A stretch of 64,000 bases of DNA, from NCBI RefSeq assembly GCF_949628265.1, contig NC_088787.1, positions 19,086,501-19,150,500 on the forward strand, read 5' to 3'. The DNA is from Cloeon dipterum (lineage: Eukaryota > Arthropoda > Insecta > Ephemeroptera > Baetidae). The notes below the pieces were generated by a model that saw only the letters and a list, made by a program, of their open reading frames with translations, was not told the origin of the DNA and did no database searches. The position numbers were made by a program, and so were the translations under genes. Below, piece by piece: positions 12,312 to 24,259 of this stretch (position 1 is the first letter of the stretch; each line of letters begins with the position of its first letter).

Positions 12312-14889
12312 ATGAATGCATTGGCAGAGAAACTTAAACTGGCTGACTCAAGAGAGCGAGAGCTAAGACTTGGCTCGTCGTTTTACAAGAAAAATGCTCC
12401 TGGTTCGTCCTTTCACACGGTGAAATGTAAGTGGTTTTATATTATTTGTGTTAGAAACGATAATATAGAGTCAATTTTAAAATATTTCTTTACACCCCTA
12501 GATGACTTCAAGCCAGCGAGTGTTGATGTGCAGAAAATGGCCACAGTTGATGTCGGCTCAACCAATGATATTACCATCACTGTCCCAAATGTGGACGGAG
12601 CTAGTTTGGGGCACACTGTGTATCGTGGAAACCAAAAGCCATATAACAAGGAGTGCGTCCTCATTTTTGACCACACCACGGGAGAATTTACTTTGGAGAG
12701 GCTAAGCAGTAACATCCAGGTCAAGAAGACGAGGTAGAGTGAAACCAAACATTAAAATTCATTTTTTAAACTCTGCGGTTTGATTCCAGATGCGAAGGGC
12801 CTTCAAAGCTGGGAATCCCGCGTTCGGATACTCCCGAAGTGTCCAAACGACTCTCGCCTCACTCGAAGCTATCCCCACACCATCCCTCTGCCCCTACTCC
12901 GCCTTACGGCTCGTCCAAGCCGTACTGCTCGCCATGCATGCCCAGGCACTCGCCCCTGCACGCGTCACCCCCTTTGCCAAGTCACAGCCCTCTTGCCAAT
13001 GCACAAGTTTCACCCAACTACCCGACGGTACCTACTTCGGCAGCTGCCCTGTCATCACCCAGTTTACCAATTATCGGCCTTGATGATGGTCCGCCTTCAA
13101 GCGACTTTGGAAACATTCAGGAGGTGTGTAATTATTCATTTCAAATGTTATATCTATATCTGACGTGGCTTTTGTATGATCCTCAAGTTGCAGGTATTTA
13201 GACTAGACCAGTAGCTTCATTTTTTAAATAATTAAAATTTCAAATGGATTGAGATTTTTCCACTTCATTATTTTAAATATTTTCAATATACTGGACATTC
13301 AATCTGGAAAAATTTTCATTCCATCTGAGATTTTGTTTGCCTATTTTAACATTAAAATTTAACTAACAGTGTTGAAAATTTGGAGATGACTTGGGCATCA
13401 CTCTTTTTGCCGAAGGTTAACAACTTCTGAGCGATATTTTAAAAAATGGTGTCATTGTGGGCAGCACTCAAAACAGAACGCAATTTTAGTTGTGAATTAG
13501 AGCATGAAGCCAACTTGGTTATGATAAATGACAAAAATATAGACGTCAGAGCCTATGTTACATAAACGCCTCCAACGTTGTTAACAAGGAAACTCTTAAG
13601 GATTCATCGGTTTACCTTATGGTGAAACTATTAAATTTGTGTAGTGTCCAACAATTTAGAGATACCATAAGAATGAAATTTTTGATTTGACAGAGTTTGC
13701 GAGTTATGGAGCTTTAAAGGTTATGGTATTTTAACATTGATAATAATTCAAAATTGAATTGCAGAGCCAGTTTTCATTCAATCGTGATGATATTTTGTAG
13801 ATTTACTCTAGTATCCATGGGTACTTTTTATTTTCCAAAAATAATGTTCAATAGATTTTAGACTTTTGCTGGGAAATTTGGCTCATTGACGGTTCAAGAA
13901 AATGTTTTTTAAAATTTCTGAGCTTACTGCCAGGTCATGTAGCTTCATTTTGCATCATTTATATTTTTTAACCATTTCTATACTTAAATTAAAATTTATT
14001 TGAAAATAAAATGTGATCCGATAAAGTTTTGGTACACCTGTAAAAAAAAAGGAAATTTACCATGTATACACAATATTCTAAAAGAGGTTTAGTTTTTAGC
14101 TTCACGACTAACCATTTAAAAACTTGCACAACCCAGAAGTTTCCAAATTTTTTTCCGCGGTGTCAATAATGACTTGTAAGAGTTTTGTGAGCGGAAGCGT
14201 CTGTTGAGCGATGAGACTGTCCAGGCTCAGTGTCCCGAAAGGTTAGCAGATGTCTTAGCGTAGGTAGAAGTAACGAGAGTGGTGGGTGGACATCTTAGGT
14301 TCTGAATGGCGATGTCTAATCAGTGACGGCTAGAGTTGCTGGTCAAACAATAAGCCGTCGGGGTAGTCCGATGTCCAGGTTCCAGGGTGTCACCAGTTGT
14401 AAGAGGTAGTTGAGTAACTTGTTGTGTTTTGGGTCGCATTCTAAAAATCTCAAAAACTGCTAATCGTCAAATCGAACAATTTCCACCACTTTATATGTCG
14501 TTCTCAACAATAAAGATAACTCAAATTCAATGGTTTCGCCAAAAATTAAAACATTCCTTAAGAGATAATCATAATCGTATCTAGTGACATTAATTTCTTT
14601 CCTGTTGTCTGCAGGATGAAATTGGTGTGCTGTCAGATTCCTCAAGTGACAGCAGCAGCGATAGTGCCTCAAGTGACAGTGAGCCAGAGCCACCGCCACC
14701 GCCACGACCTAAGCCTCAGCTAAATGGTAGGGTTGATATTATAATATTAAATTTATTAAAACCATTTTTACAGGTCACACAAATGGTCGAGCTTCTCCAG
14801 CGCCAACTTTGCCTATGACGCCTGTATTTTCTGATTGTCTTTTGAGCGAAGATCTACAACTCTCAGAGTCTGGGTCTGACAGCGACTAA
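12312..14889 (+). CDS. EAF: ELL-associated factor (EAF), RNA polymerase II elongation
   Basis: EAF proteins bind ELL and act as positive cofactors in the super/little elongation complexes in the nucleus. Five exons: 12312-12426, 12502-12733, 12790-13123, 14615-14726, 14774-14889, all in phase, 302 aa. The N-terminal EAF domain spans about residues 17-117 with LRLGSSF, YDFKPASVD, GNQKPYNKECVLIFDH, TGEFTLERLSSNIQVKKTR. The middle is Pro/Ser-rich, then a serine-aspartate stretch (DSSSDSSSDSASSDSE), and it ends in the conserved acidic SEDLQLSESGSDSD. Intron 3 is large (1.49 kb). A 5' UTR intron is likely (donor AAG|GTGAGTC near 12041, acceptor TTTTCAG ending 12285). AATAAA at 15251. Confidence 0.96.
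13124..14614 (+). other. Intron 3 of EAF
   Basis: 1491 bases, AT-rich, bounded by GAG|GTGTGT and TCTGCAG. I see no coding exon, repeat array or structured RNA in it. Confidence 0.8.
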
Positions 14890-15451
14890 TTATCCAAGTC
14901 CAACCGCATCATCCAATCCATTCCAAGGCCTCTCTTGATTGCTTGTGTAAATTAGTTGAATGTCTCTTTTTTATACAGTTACAACCAAAGCTTGTTGTTA
15001 AAATTTTGTCGCATTGACATGAAATATTTTTGTATTAGGTTTTTGCTTGAAGAGCTTAAGCCAATGAAATGCTAAGAATTGGCTCTAATCATTCGCCTTC
15101 CACATTAAATGAAATTTGTAAAATTATATTAATTATAACAGAGAAAAGAGGCATCTTCTAATAAGGATGAAGTTAATTTGTCTTAAACGACAACCGATGC
15201 AAGTCTTTGCAGGGAATGTTTGAACAGGGAACATTTCAGTAAAGCAACTTAATAAAACGAATGAAAATAAAAGTTAGCTTTTCAAAATATATTAATATAC
15301 CCACATGATGGCGCATTTTATATAGTAAATTATATAATTTTAATCACATATAATAGTTTCAAACTGCAATAGTATAGTATGGCAAGAGATTTCATGTTTG
15401 GCAGTTGAAGTAAAAATACAGCTGTCAATCTAAGTCAAGCAGTAATGAAAC
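14890..15451. other. Convergent 3' UTRs of EAF and CHPF
   Basis: The interval holds the EAF 3' end (AATAAA at 15251-15256) and the CHPF 3' end on the opposite strand. AT-rich, no other gene. Confidence 0.65.
15251..15256 (+). terminator. Polyadenylation signal for EAF (candidate)
   Basis: AATAAA 360 bases after the EAF stop, followed within 15 bases by a second AATAAA-like run. Confidence 0.45.
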
Positions 15452-18400
15452 TCAGCGAGATTTTTCCTCTAAATTCTGCAAAATAAGGCCAGCAAGTTGA
15501 GCTCTCGTTCCGAGGCCTTTGGCCTTGGATGCCTGGCACTCTAAATACTGATTTGGGCCAAGCGAGGGTTGGCACTGATCCTGCGGGTACCAGAGCCGTA
15601 AACAAGGCTCGACAGCTCGCAAAACGTGGATTTCATCCAGTCCTTGAATAAACATGGACAGAAGACTCGGAATTTGACTGTCCTTATTTAGGATAGGAAT
15701 ATCTCGGTCTTGACGAACCAATGGAAACTTCCCATCAAGTTTGCTACGAGCTGAAAGTAAATTAATTAGCCACGCTTACACAACACAATTTTTCAAGCAA
15801 AACTTTACCTGCAACGTAATCTTTCAAGTAGAATGAGAGATGGTTATAGTTTGTGCTGTCAAAGTGGCCATATTTTTTGTTGATGTCCAGTTCCTTCGGC
15901 CTTTCACTATCCTGGTAGACTATGTCAGGGTGATACTCCACAAAAGGCACAGGGCTGAACACTTGCTTGTGAAGAATTGTGTTCATTCTGACCTGCAAAA
16001 GAAATCACATCGAAATCAAGTTCAAAAACTCCCAAAGGAAAGTTTTACTCTGTTCAAAAAGTCCTGCCGCAAATTCATAGTAGAAGAGCAAATCAGGATC
16101 ATGGCATCCTGTGGCAGTTTCCTCAGGGTCAGGTCGACAATGGCTATATCATGAGGTCTTTGGCCTTTGGATTTAATAGATAACCAAGCCATTGGCATGC
16201 TGTCCTGGCTTTGCACCATGGATTGGATATTCGACTTCAGCCCTCCAAACACATCTCTGTGGTCTCCTTTTCCAGGCGCCATTGGATCGTACAACAGCAC
16301 AAGGAGTAAGAACATTTTGTCCTGTCGCTCAGTGCACACCTTAGTAATGTCATCAGAATCACAATTGGTTTGATATATTGTAAACTTACCACTTTGGAAG
16401 TTGTGCAAAGGTCAGTGTACTCTTTGATAAATCTAGCTGCATCCTCAATTTGATATGCCTCGATCGGTAAGATTAAATGAATTCTTGAGTTTTCGGTCAC
16501 ATAAGGCATGGTGACAACCTCAACCTGGCCCAACAGTTTAGCAACCTCCACTCTATAAAAACGATTCAGATCAGCAAGAGGAAATTTAGAAACACAAAAA
16601 ATGCTACCTTTTCAGAACTTCCAGCCCTGTGTCCATGTCTCGGAACGCCAGATCCAAAATATAGTCCATGCCTCTTACAGGGTCGTACCGTCTGTAGCCA
16701 TTGACAAGTCTTCTGTATTGAAGTTTCTCGTTGTATTTTTGGGTCATGTGCGAAATACTAGCATTCATAACTCGCTGAAATGCGTTGGATATTATTCAAA
16801 TGTGATTTGAAAAAAAAATCGTATTTCACCTTCACGTCTTCACCATCTGCGCCAGTCAAATCTTTAACGTTTCCAAAATCTGACTCTGGATACAAATTAG
16901 ACTCTGTGAAAAAGTCCCACTGAAGAACATCAAATCGATTTTGCGGTTTGCTGGCAGGTTGACTTCCTACAGGCCAGGACAGTGCATCAGAATCCTCTCC
17001 AATTGCTGGGTGCATTTCAACAATGGCAGACTGTAAGCTAGCTATAGCTTTTTTAAGCTCCTCAAACTCAACCTAAGCAAAGAAAATATAATAAATTTAA
17101 AGCAAAACAGAAATATATATATAAAATACCTGACAGAAATATTTATGAAGCTTGTAAATGGTTGTCGCATCATTTACAGGAAAAACCACTAGGCTGTCAG
17201 TGTTTAACTGTGCCAAATTGATGTCCACCTTCAAATCGTCATTCACCTTCTGACTTCTCAAACACTGACCCTGAAAAATGGTGAAATTATTGTAAAACCC
17301 ATAACCCAGATTGATGTAGCACTTATTGAAGATTCACTAATGACTGAAGAAAAAATTGAACATATTCCTTGTTGAAGTCTTCTTTAAATTTTTATGCCTT
17401 TCAACTGCAGCCCTATTTTATGGAATGAAAAAATTTACAGTCAAAATTACTCAGAATGCAATTTTTAATTTATAACAGGGAAAAGATTGAAATCTTCAAA
17501 CAAATAAATTCCTTGGAATAAAATTCCCTGATATGCATGGCAAAAACTATAGCTTTGTTGGCAGGTGAAGGCAAACTGACTGTATTTGCATTTATTTTGC
17601 AGTTGACAGTCAAAACTAGTAGCCATAAAAATATAACAAGAAAACTTTTATCAAAGAAATTTTAAATTTTTTTCTTCTAATACCGCAAAATTTTAAAACA
17701 ATTTAGTTATACCTGTAGAGTTGAAGTGCATGGCAGTCCAGAAGAATGGACAATGCATCTTCCTATATTGTCATCGTCGTTGTCTGAAAATGCGTTTCTC
17801 ACACACCAATCCAGGCCCTCTGCGACCTTTTGCATAACTGAATTGCTCAGCAAAATTCCACCATCTGTAAAAAAGTGAGTTGAATCAATGAAACGAAATC
17901 AGTAACACGAAACTGACCCAAAGAGCAAAAGGCAGATTCTTTGTCTCTCATAAATCCTCCTAAATGTACGTCTTCACTTACGCTGATTTTCTTCACAGTT
18001 TCAATCAAATCATATGCTCTGATGTAGCTGTCGTCCTTAATTAGAAAAAAGTAGTCAAACTTGTCGATGTAATTGTCAGCAATGTATTTGAGCACGTGAA
18101 AAGGCTTCAGAATTTTCCTTGAGTCAGAAAAGCCAATTATCCCTGTCAGATTGACGCTGGGAGGGTTGATGCCGTTGTTAAAGAACATGACTTTGTCCAC
18201 GAGATGCGCCATTGTCTTGTTGATGGCCACTCCTCTACTGTTAATGGTGCTTGTGGTGGTCATCACCCCGATGAAAATCTTTTGCCGCAGACCAAGCTCG
18301 GAAGAAAAGAACCTCGGCCGGACGATGTTCTGCGGCACCTTCTGCGCCTTTTTAGGCTTTCCATCCAGGTTGATGCGCGGCTCAAAGTCTTCATTGTTGC

Positions 18401-18605
18401 TCAGGGTGAGCTGGCTGCGTAGGGACCTACCCTGAGAGTAGTGGCTGGCCCTGCTTTCAGGGTTCTGGTTGCCTGGCAATAAGGGACAAGAGATTTCGTC
18501 AAGAACAGGCGTCAGGAATAGACAAACCGACACTCCAGCGCAGAGGCCGACAAAGAAGATTGCATTTTGTCTTCGTTGCAGTTTGCAAAACAGGATGGTG
18601 CTCAT
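15452..18605 (-). CDS. CHPF: Chondroitin polymerising factor (chondroitin sulfate synthase 2 type)
   Basis: Type II Golgi protein that, with a CHSY partner, extends chondroitin chains (family knowledge). Nine minus-strand exons: 18605-17918, 17864-17713, 17270-17130, 17072-16830, 16774-16608, 16552-16390, 16339-16049, 15992-15809, 15750-15452; phases agree and give 775 aa, the same length as human CHPF. A signal-anchor lies at about residues 16-35. N-terminal galactosyltransferase-like domain carries STELG-type SSELGLRQK, KDDSY and WCVRNAFSDN. The second domain has RFDVLQWDFFTE, NGYRRYDPVRGMDYILDL, VVTMPYVTENSR, and ends with DEIHVLRAVEPCL and GLGTRAQLA. Where catalytic CHSY enzymes have acidic DXD residues in the second domain, this protein reads LICSSTMNL, so it is probably a non-catalytic or weakly catalytic subunit like vertebrate CHPF. 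Confidence 0.95.
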
Positions 18606-19408
18606 TGTGGCTGACGATTAACACTCGACTAAGCTGCTCTTCAAATATTTAGCGCTCCTGAGTACATTGAGTCGCAATAAAACTGCTCTTCAAGATTTGC
18701 TTATATTATGACGCTGGTCACCATGTCACTATAAAATTCCAAGCAAATAGCGGCAAATAGCATGCGCTATATGCTAAAACTCAAAACTGAGTCTTCCTGG
18801 ATGTTTTCATCTGTAACATAATATCATACATTACAGTTTACAATCGCAATAAGCTTTATTTTGTTTTGAGTAGAAATTACTGTACACTCAAGTTAAAAAT
18901 ATTTTATCAAATTAACTTCCTCTGTCAGCTTACCTCATTTAAATAATATGTGAAGCTTGTTTAACCTTCTTAGCTTACTAATGCCGACATTTAATAAATG
19001 ACCTGTTGAGCTGGAAACAAATAATGTTTTCTTTATAGCAGACAGCACTGGCACACCTGACACCAGACAAGAAGCTAATGTGCGAGCCAGATGGCGCACA
19101 AAACGCCATCTGGGGAATTTAAGGATAATGACTGAATTGAAGTTCATTATATTAATTTATTTCTTCTATTTCCTTTTTTACTGCACTTCATGCTATATAT
19201 ATATAATCTGTAATCTATAACTTGACGGATACACTGAAATATAACACATTATCAATATTTTCGAAACAGTGAATAGAGAATAGAATATTATTATTGATTG
19301 CGCTTCTCATACACATTTTGGACACCACTTTGGAATGCAATGGTGGAAACAATATTTGAATATGATCAAATAATATAATTATAACTAACATAACCATTTA
19401 AAGACTAA
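18606..19408. other. Intergenic region between CHPF and CCDC22
   Basis: Holds the CHPF promoter side and the CCDC22 3' end (a minus-strand AATAAA near 19156-19161). The only notable structure is a perfect inverted pair of AGATGGCG motifs at 19087-19113. No coding exon seen. Confidence 0.6.
19087..19113. promoter_or_regulatory. Perfect inverted CTCF-like motif pair
   Basis: CCAGATGGCG at 19087-19096, a 7-base spacer, then CGCCATCTGG at 19104-19113. AGATGGCGC resembles the core bound by insect CTCF. The pair sits between two transcription units, which fits an insulator role, but binding is inferred from the motif alone. Confidence 0.4.
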
Positions 19409-21631
19409 TTATGATAGCGATTTCAGCTGAGCTTGCAAGGCGGCGCTCTCTTTCTGCATTTGTAACAAGTCTGCTGTGATCCGTTCCAGATTAGCTGAAA
19501 TGTTCTTGGCATTTTCTGTCTCAATCTAACAAAATACAAATATTAAGACATTAGCAGCCACTTTTTTAGATAGTTACAAACCTGGTCCTCTAGATCTCTG
19601 ATTTCCCTCATAATTGAGCCAGTGTCTTCCACCAGCTTGACTAACTTGGAGCAGTCACTGTGCAGAGTGGCCAAGAGCTTGTAAGCATTTCGTGCAGTTT
19701 CATCTCGTTTCGCATCCTGTGTTGTCAATTAATTAAAATACAAATAAAAACCAAGTTCAAATTACTTGCCTTGAAAATCATCTCATCTGTCACTGCAAAA
19801 GATCTGTCCAGCCTGCCAGTGAGTTGATTGATATCTTTTTGGATGAAGCGGGTGTCAGCCAAAATTTTGTTTATGTCCTCTTTTTGCTTGTTAATATTGC
19901 CAATAATCTCGAAAATCCTCCTCGTGTATGAAGACCTAGAAAGCGCAAAGTTAAGTAGAAAAACGTGACCGTTTAAACAAGCTTACCTTGAAATATCTTT
20001 ACTCAGTTTTTCATACTCTATTTTGAGCCTACTTTGCTGCTGCTCTTTTTCTTTTACTTCAATCGAGAGTTCCTGTAACTTTTGTTCAACGCTCCTAGCA
20101 ATTTCTGCTTGCAATTGGGCTTCAGTCTGGAATTGGTAAATGTCGTTAATATTTGACAAAATTCCCTTGCTGAGTTCTTACAAAATGATGAGAACTGCTT
20201 TGTCTCATGTCTCTGTATTGATCGATCAGTGGGGCTCGACGTTTGTCCCACTTTGCACCCAGTGATAGCAGCTTTTTCAACTCTTCATTTATCAAAACAT
20301 CCAATCTTTTTATATTTTCGTCCGCTTCTGGCAACAGTTTGAATACTTTTCTCTCCGTTAAAAGTTTTTCATTTCTGTTTTTTAGCTGCTGTTCCAGAAC
20401 TCTGGATTGCTTTTCAGTCTGTAATATAGAAATATGCACATAAAATGATTCGAACAAAGAGAATCTCTGATTGTTTTACCTCTGAGAGTTTTGATTTTCC
20501 TTCTTTCAATTCACCCTGCTCACTTTCAATCTGGATCAAGAGATTTGACACTTCCTCTTCAAGTTCTTGCAGCACCACCTCTTCTCTCTTTATTTCCTCT
20601 GTTGTTTCCTGCAAATTTCTTGTAAGCATTCAGTAAACATATTTATTATTTTGCGAACCATAACCAAAACTTCTTGCTCTTCTGTTGCGTTAATCGGCTC
20701 CTCCACCTTCTTCAAAAATTTTGGTTTGGGAGGCAGTGCTGGTTTTTCCAAAGCGAATATTGTGCTCCAGTCTTTGGTAAATGCTTGCACCTGTTCATTT
20801 GAATTCACAAGATACGTAAAAACCAAAGTCTACCTATAACCTGCACCTGTTCTGAAGTGCTGTTTGACATTGAGTTGAGTGTAAGAATTGTAGGCACAAG
20901 TTGTTGAATGCTCTGAATCTGTCCATTGATGGATCGGTCAATGCAGAGTGGTACACTATCAAACTTGGAACTGTTGATGGCCAATATATCTGCGTATGGG
21001 GATTTATCTGCCATCATAGTAACTCCTCTTCTTCGGCATTTTAGAGGAAGCCAAGGCTTTGAGAGCTGATGTCGAAGAGTTTTCGTAACCATTTGTTTGA
21101 AATGATAATTCTTTTCTGTGAATGATCACAGTCATAATTTAAAACAAAATAATATAAAAAATTACCTAATGGAACATCCGGCAATTTTTCAGATTCCTTT
21201 GGCAGGAGCTCGATGAGAAACATGAGAACTTTTCTAATATCAGCCTCGGTTGAATACAGGAATGTTTGGTAGCCAATATCTCCCTTGTACCCAAGGTCCT
21301 AAAATAATCATAGTTTTCTTTCTTTCGACATTAACTAATGTGTATTATATACTTGACAAGCCTGGGCTAGAGTCGCCCCAATTCTGAATCGCACCGACAT
21401 TGATTGGGGCATATTCAAAGGAGCCTCAATCTCAGGGTTGATGCTCCTGAGGCACCTTGCTGTTGCCTCGACGACAACTTCTGTGGTGAATTGGCCAATG
21501 CTTCTTATATCATCATCAAGTTCACTGAATAGAAGAAAAAGTTTAAGAAGTTGTGGTTTTATGATAATTTTTCAACCCTACCATCCAATTTGTCGAAGAG
21601 AATGAATGATGATCTTGTCTACATCCTCCAT
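19409..21631 (-). CDS. CCDC22: CCDC22, coiled-coil subunit of the CCC/Commander complex
   Basis: CCDC22 joins CCDC93 and COMMD proteins in endosomal recycling and in control of cullin ligases and NF-kB (family knowledge). Eleven minus-strand exons: 21631-21582, 21524-21353, 21298-21166, 21115-20847, 20790-20659, 20608-20480, 20418-20182, 20126-19987, 19935-19770, 19716-19582, 19525-19409; in phase, 559 aa (human 627). The start MEDVDKIIIHSLRQIG and LAQACQDLGYKGDIGYQTFL are the NN-CH domain. From about residue 250 to the end it is coiled coil, with the conserved YTRRIFEIIGNINKQKEDI, RSFAVTDEMIFKDAK and EDTGSIMREIRDLEDQ. The intron after FK uses a GC donor (AAG|GCAAGT at 19769). An acceptor just before the ATG implies a 5' UTR intron. 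Confidence 0.95.
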
Positions 21632-24234
21632 GGTTGACCTAAAACGTAAATATGTAATACAACTATTTTTAATTTATCTACGCAAAAAACTGAATGCATG
21701 TTGAGTTGTATGTAGTAAGTTCATAATTTAGATAGTTAAATTTCTACCTTACGAATGGTAATGGTTAACACCTCATCAATGCAGTTTGTTTACAAAATTT
21801 ATACGACAGAATTTTTCATTTCCAAGGTGATTTCCAATTATATTTTTAATATAAATCGCTGCAAATCGTACAACTTCCTCATTTATACCATATCTGAATA
21901 AATCTAGATGGAAACTCACTAAGATAATATAATTATATTGAGCAGAAAATAAATTCACAGCTTTGTTGTGTCACAGGAGTATTGTCTATGGAATGGAGGC
22001 GTATGGAGGTGGTGAGTGGTGAGCTAGAGAGAAGTGTGGCGCTGCTATCGCCAGTGTGTGTACCGTCAATCGCAAAAATAGGCTGTGACCGGAGCAACTC
22101 GACCAATCAGAGTCAGCCTTTAGCCTAACCTCCAACCCGGTGCTAGCAGTCGTTTCGACCAGGAATCAGCAGGGCTCTGTCTTGTCCTGTCTTTCCCGTA
22201 GGAAATCTCATTTTCTGCATCAGCTTTTCGACAATCGTGAGTAAAACATCCCTGTTAATTACCTTTTTCGTGATATTGAGCAGTACGTGTCGATAATGCC
22301 TGTTTTACGAGTAAAGCCAGACAAAGGAATCGGTGCAAAATGTCTCGCACGTGTGTTTCTGCTTTCTTGTATAAATCAATAAAATGTACGTGGGACTTCC
22401 GCTTAGCAAGGAGAATTATTTTGATGACAGCACCCTTCTGACGTTCGAAATCAAGTCTATTGCAAATTCCGCGGTGAATTCCCAAGAATCTGAGGTTGCT
22501 CTTTGCACTTAGTGGTCTGAAAGCTGCGAACCCGGCTTTACAAACTTGTGGCTTTCCGCAGCGCTTTTGAGCTTAAATGGCGCCTCTTTTTCATCAATGC
22601 ACTGCAATAACCGGCATTGCGGTTTTCTTCTCAATCCAATATACTATTTCCGTTACGACCCTCTCATTTTGAAATTCGAGAAAATCGTCTGTATTGTCAG
22701 TATTAGAAACTATCAAATGCCCGAATATGATTTGGCGCCCACAAGACCATAAATTCATCTCATTGAAGACTAGAGAGAGGAGGAGGGGAGTGGCCCACCT
22801 CCTATTCATCTGTTAATTATCACTTGTCTCGATGTCATGAGAGCCTGATACTGATAAAAGCTGAAAAACGATGGGGTGGCGAAATAAAAGTTGCAAAATA
22901 CAGGCGGAAAGTTCTCGCAGTTTTTCGAGATGATGCATTTTTCAGAAAAAAATTATTCTCAACAAACTTTGAGCTAGATAAAAACAGTAAAAGCACCTCA
23001 CTGTTTCAGTTTGCTATTTATTTTCGTAATCTTTATAGCATACACACAAGTAATTATATCAAATATACTATGGATGGAAATAAATACAAATCAAAAGTGC
23101 TAACCAGGAAAGTCGGATGAATTCCGGTCACGTGTCTCATTCAAAACCTAAACGGGCGACTGAAACACACATAATAAATGGCGATTAATTATCGACATGT
23201 CAAAGTGTCGCGTTGTCTGATTGAAGAAAGTTAAGTGCGCGTGTCAATAGGCGCGAAGCAAATTAATAAGGCCCCGGCAATATTAGATCAATTCAACCTT
23301 CACCAAAGTCACAAACAAAATTCTGTCATTTACTCTACCCTTAATTTTCAGTGAAATTAACTCTCTGCTCATGTTTTATTCTTCAAACCTTAAATAAATT
23401 TAGCGAAACATGTTTGTTCTTGTTAATTTCTGGCGAAAAGTAGGGTGATTGACTGCACTGCAATTCGTTAGGCGTGCAACGTGCAAGGTTAAGTGCCTAA
23501 CAGGTGACAATTTATTTCTCCGCTAATAATAGTAATATCACGGTCCCTGGTGCGCGCGTGGTATTTGTTGCGCGGTATCGTGAGTGCAGAAACGCGTGGA
23601 TGTTGAGTTGAATTTCTGATTAACAGGTCGCGAGTGCAAAGTTTACCACACGAGTCAACTCTTTGTTAGTCCGAGTGGCACACTTTGGCCAGTTTTTTCA
23701 AATCAAATCGTGATTTTATTAATCTGTTTGTGCGACGGACGGTGTTGACTTAAATTTGGACTACTTGATAAATAAGTCGCGGGGAAGCAAAGGAATGTAA
23801 AGTGGCTCGGTTGAATCATCGGACTTAAGTGAATTTTCCGTGCTCAACAAACGGATCAACTCGGATAACGTGGAACTCTTTTTCAAGCCTTGTAGAAAAT
23901 TAGCTTCTGGTGAGTTCCACCTTTTTTTAAAAGAACCAACAACTTGTGAAATTGCTATTATTTGCAAATGCGTTGTTCAGTGTTAGCAGTTTTGTAATTC
24001 TCAGGTGTCACTTTCCACAAACCGCCCTTCACAGTGCCCCCCACCAACGGAATGCAAATCAGGACAACGCAAGGCACAAATTTTTTTCCGCTTTCGACAT
24101 GGCAGACAAGACATTTTCATTTCGGGTGACCACTCGTCTTGAAATCCTCTGTGTGTTTGCGTTTTTTTTTAATTCAGTGCATTACTCCCCGCTGGAAGGG
24201 AAATGTGATACATAGACATTGCATTCCCGCTTGT

Positions 24235-24259
24235 ACACACACACACACACACACACACA
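24235..24259. repeat. (AC)n microsatellite
   Basis: Twelve AC units in a row. Confidence 0.9.
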
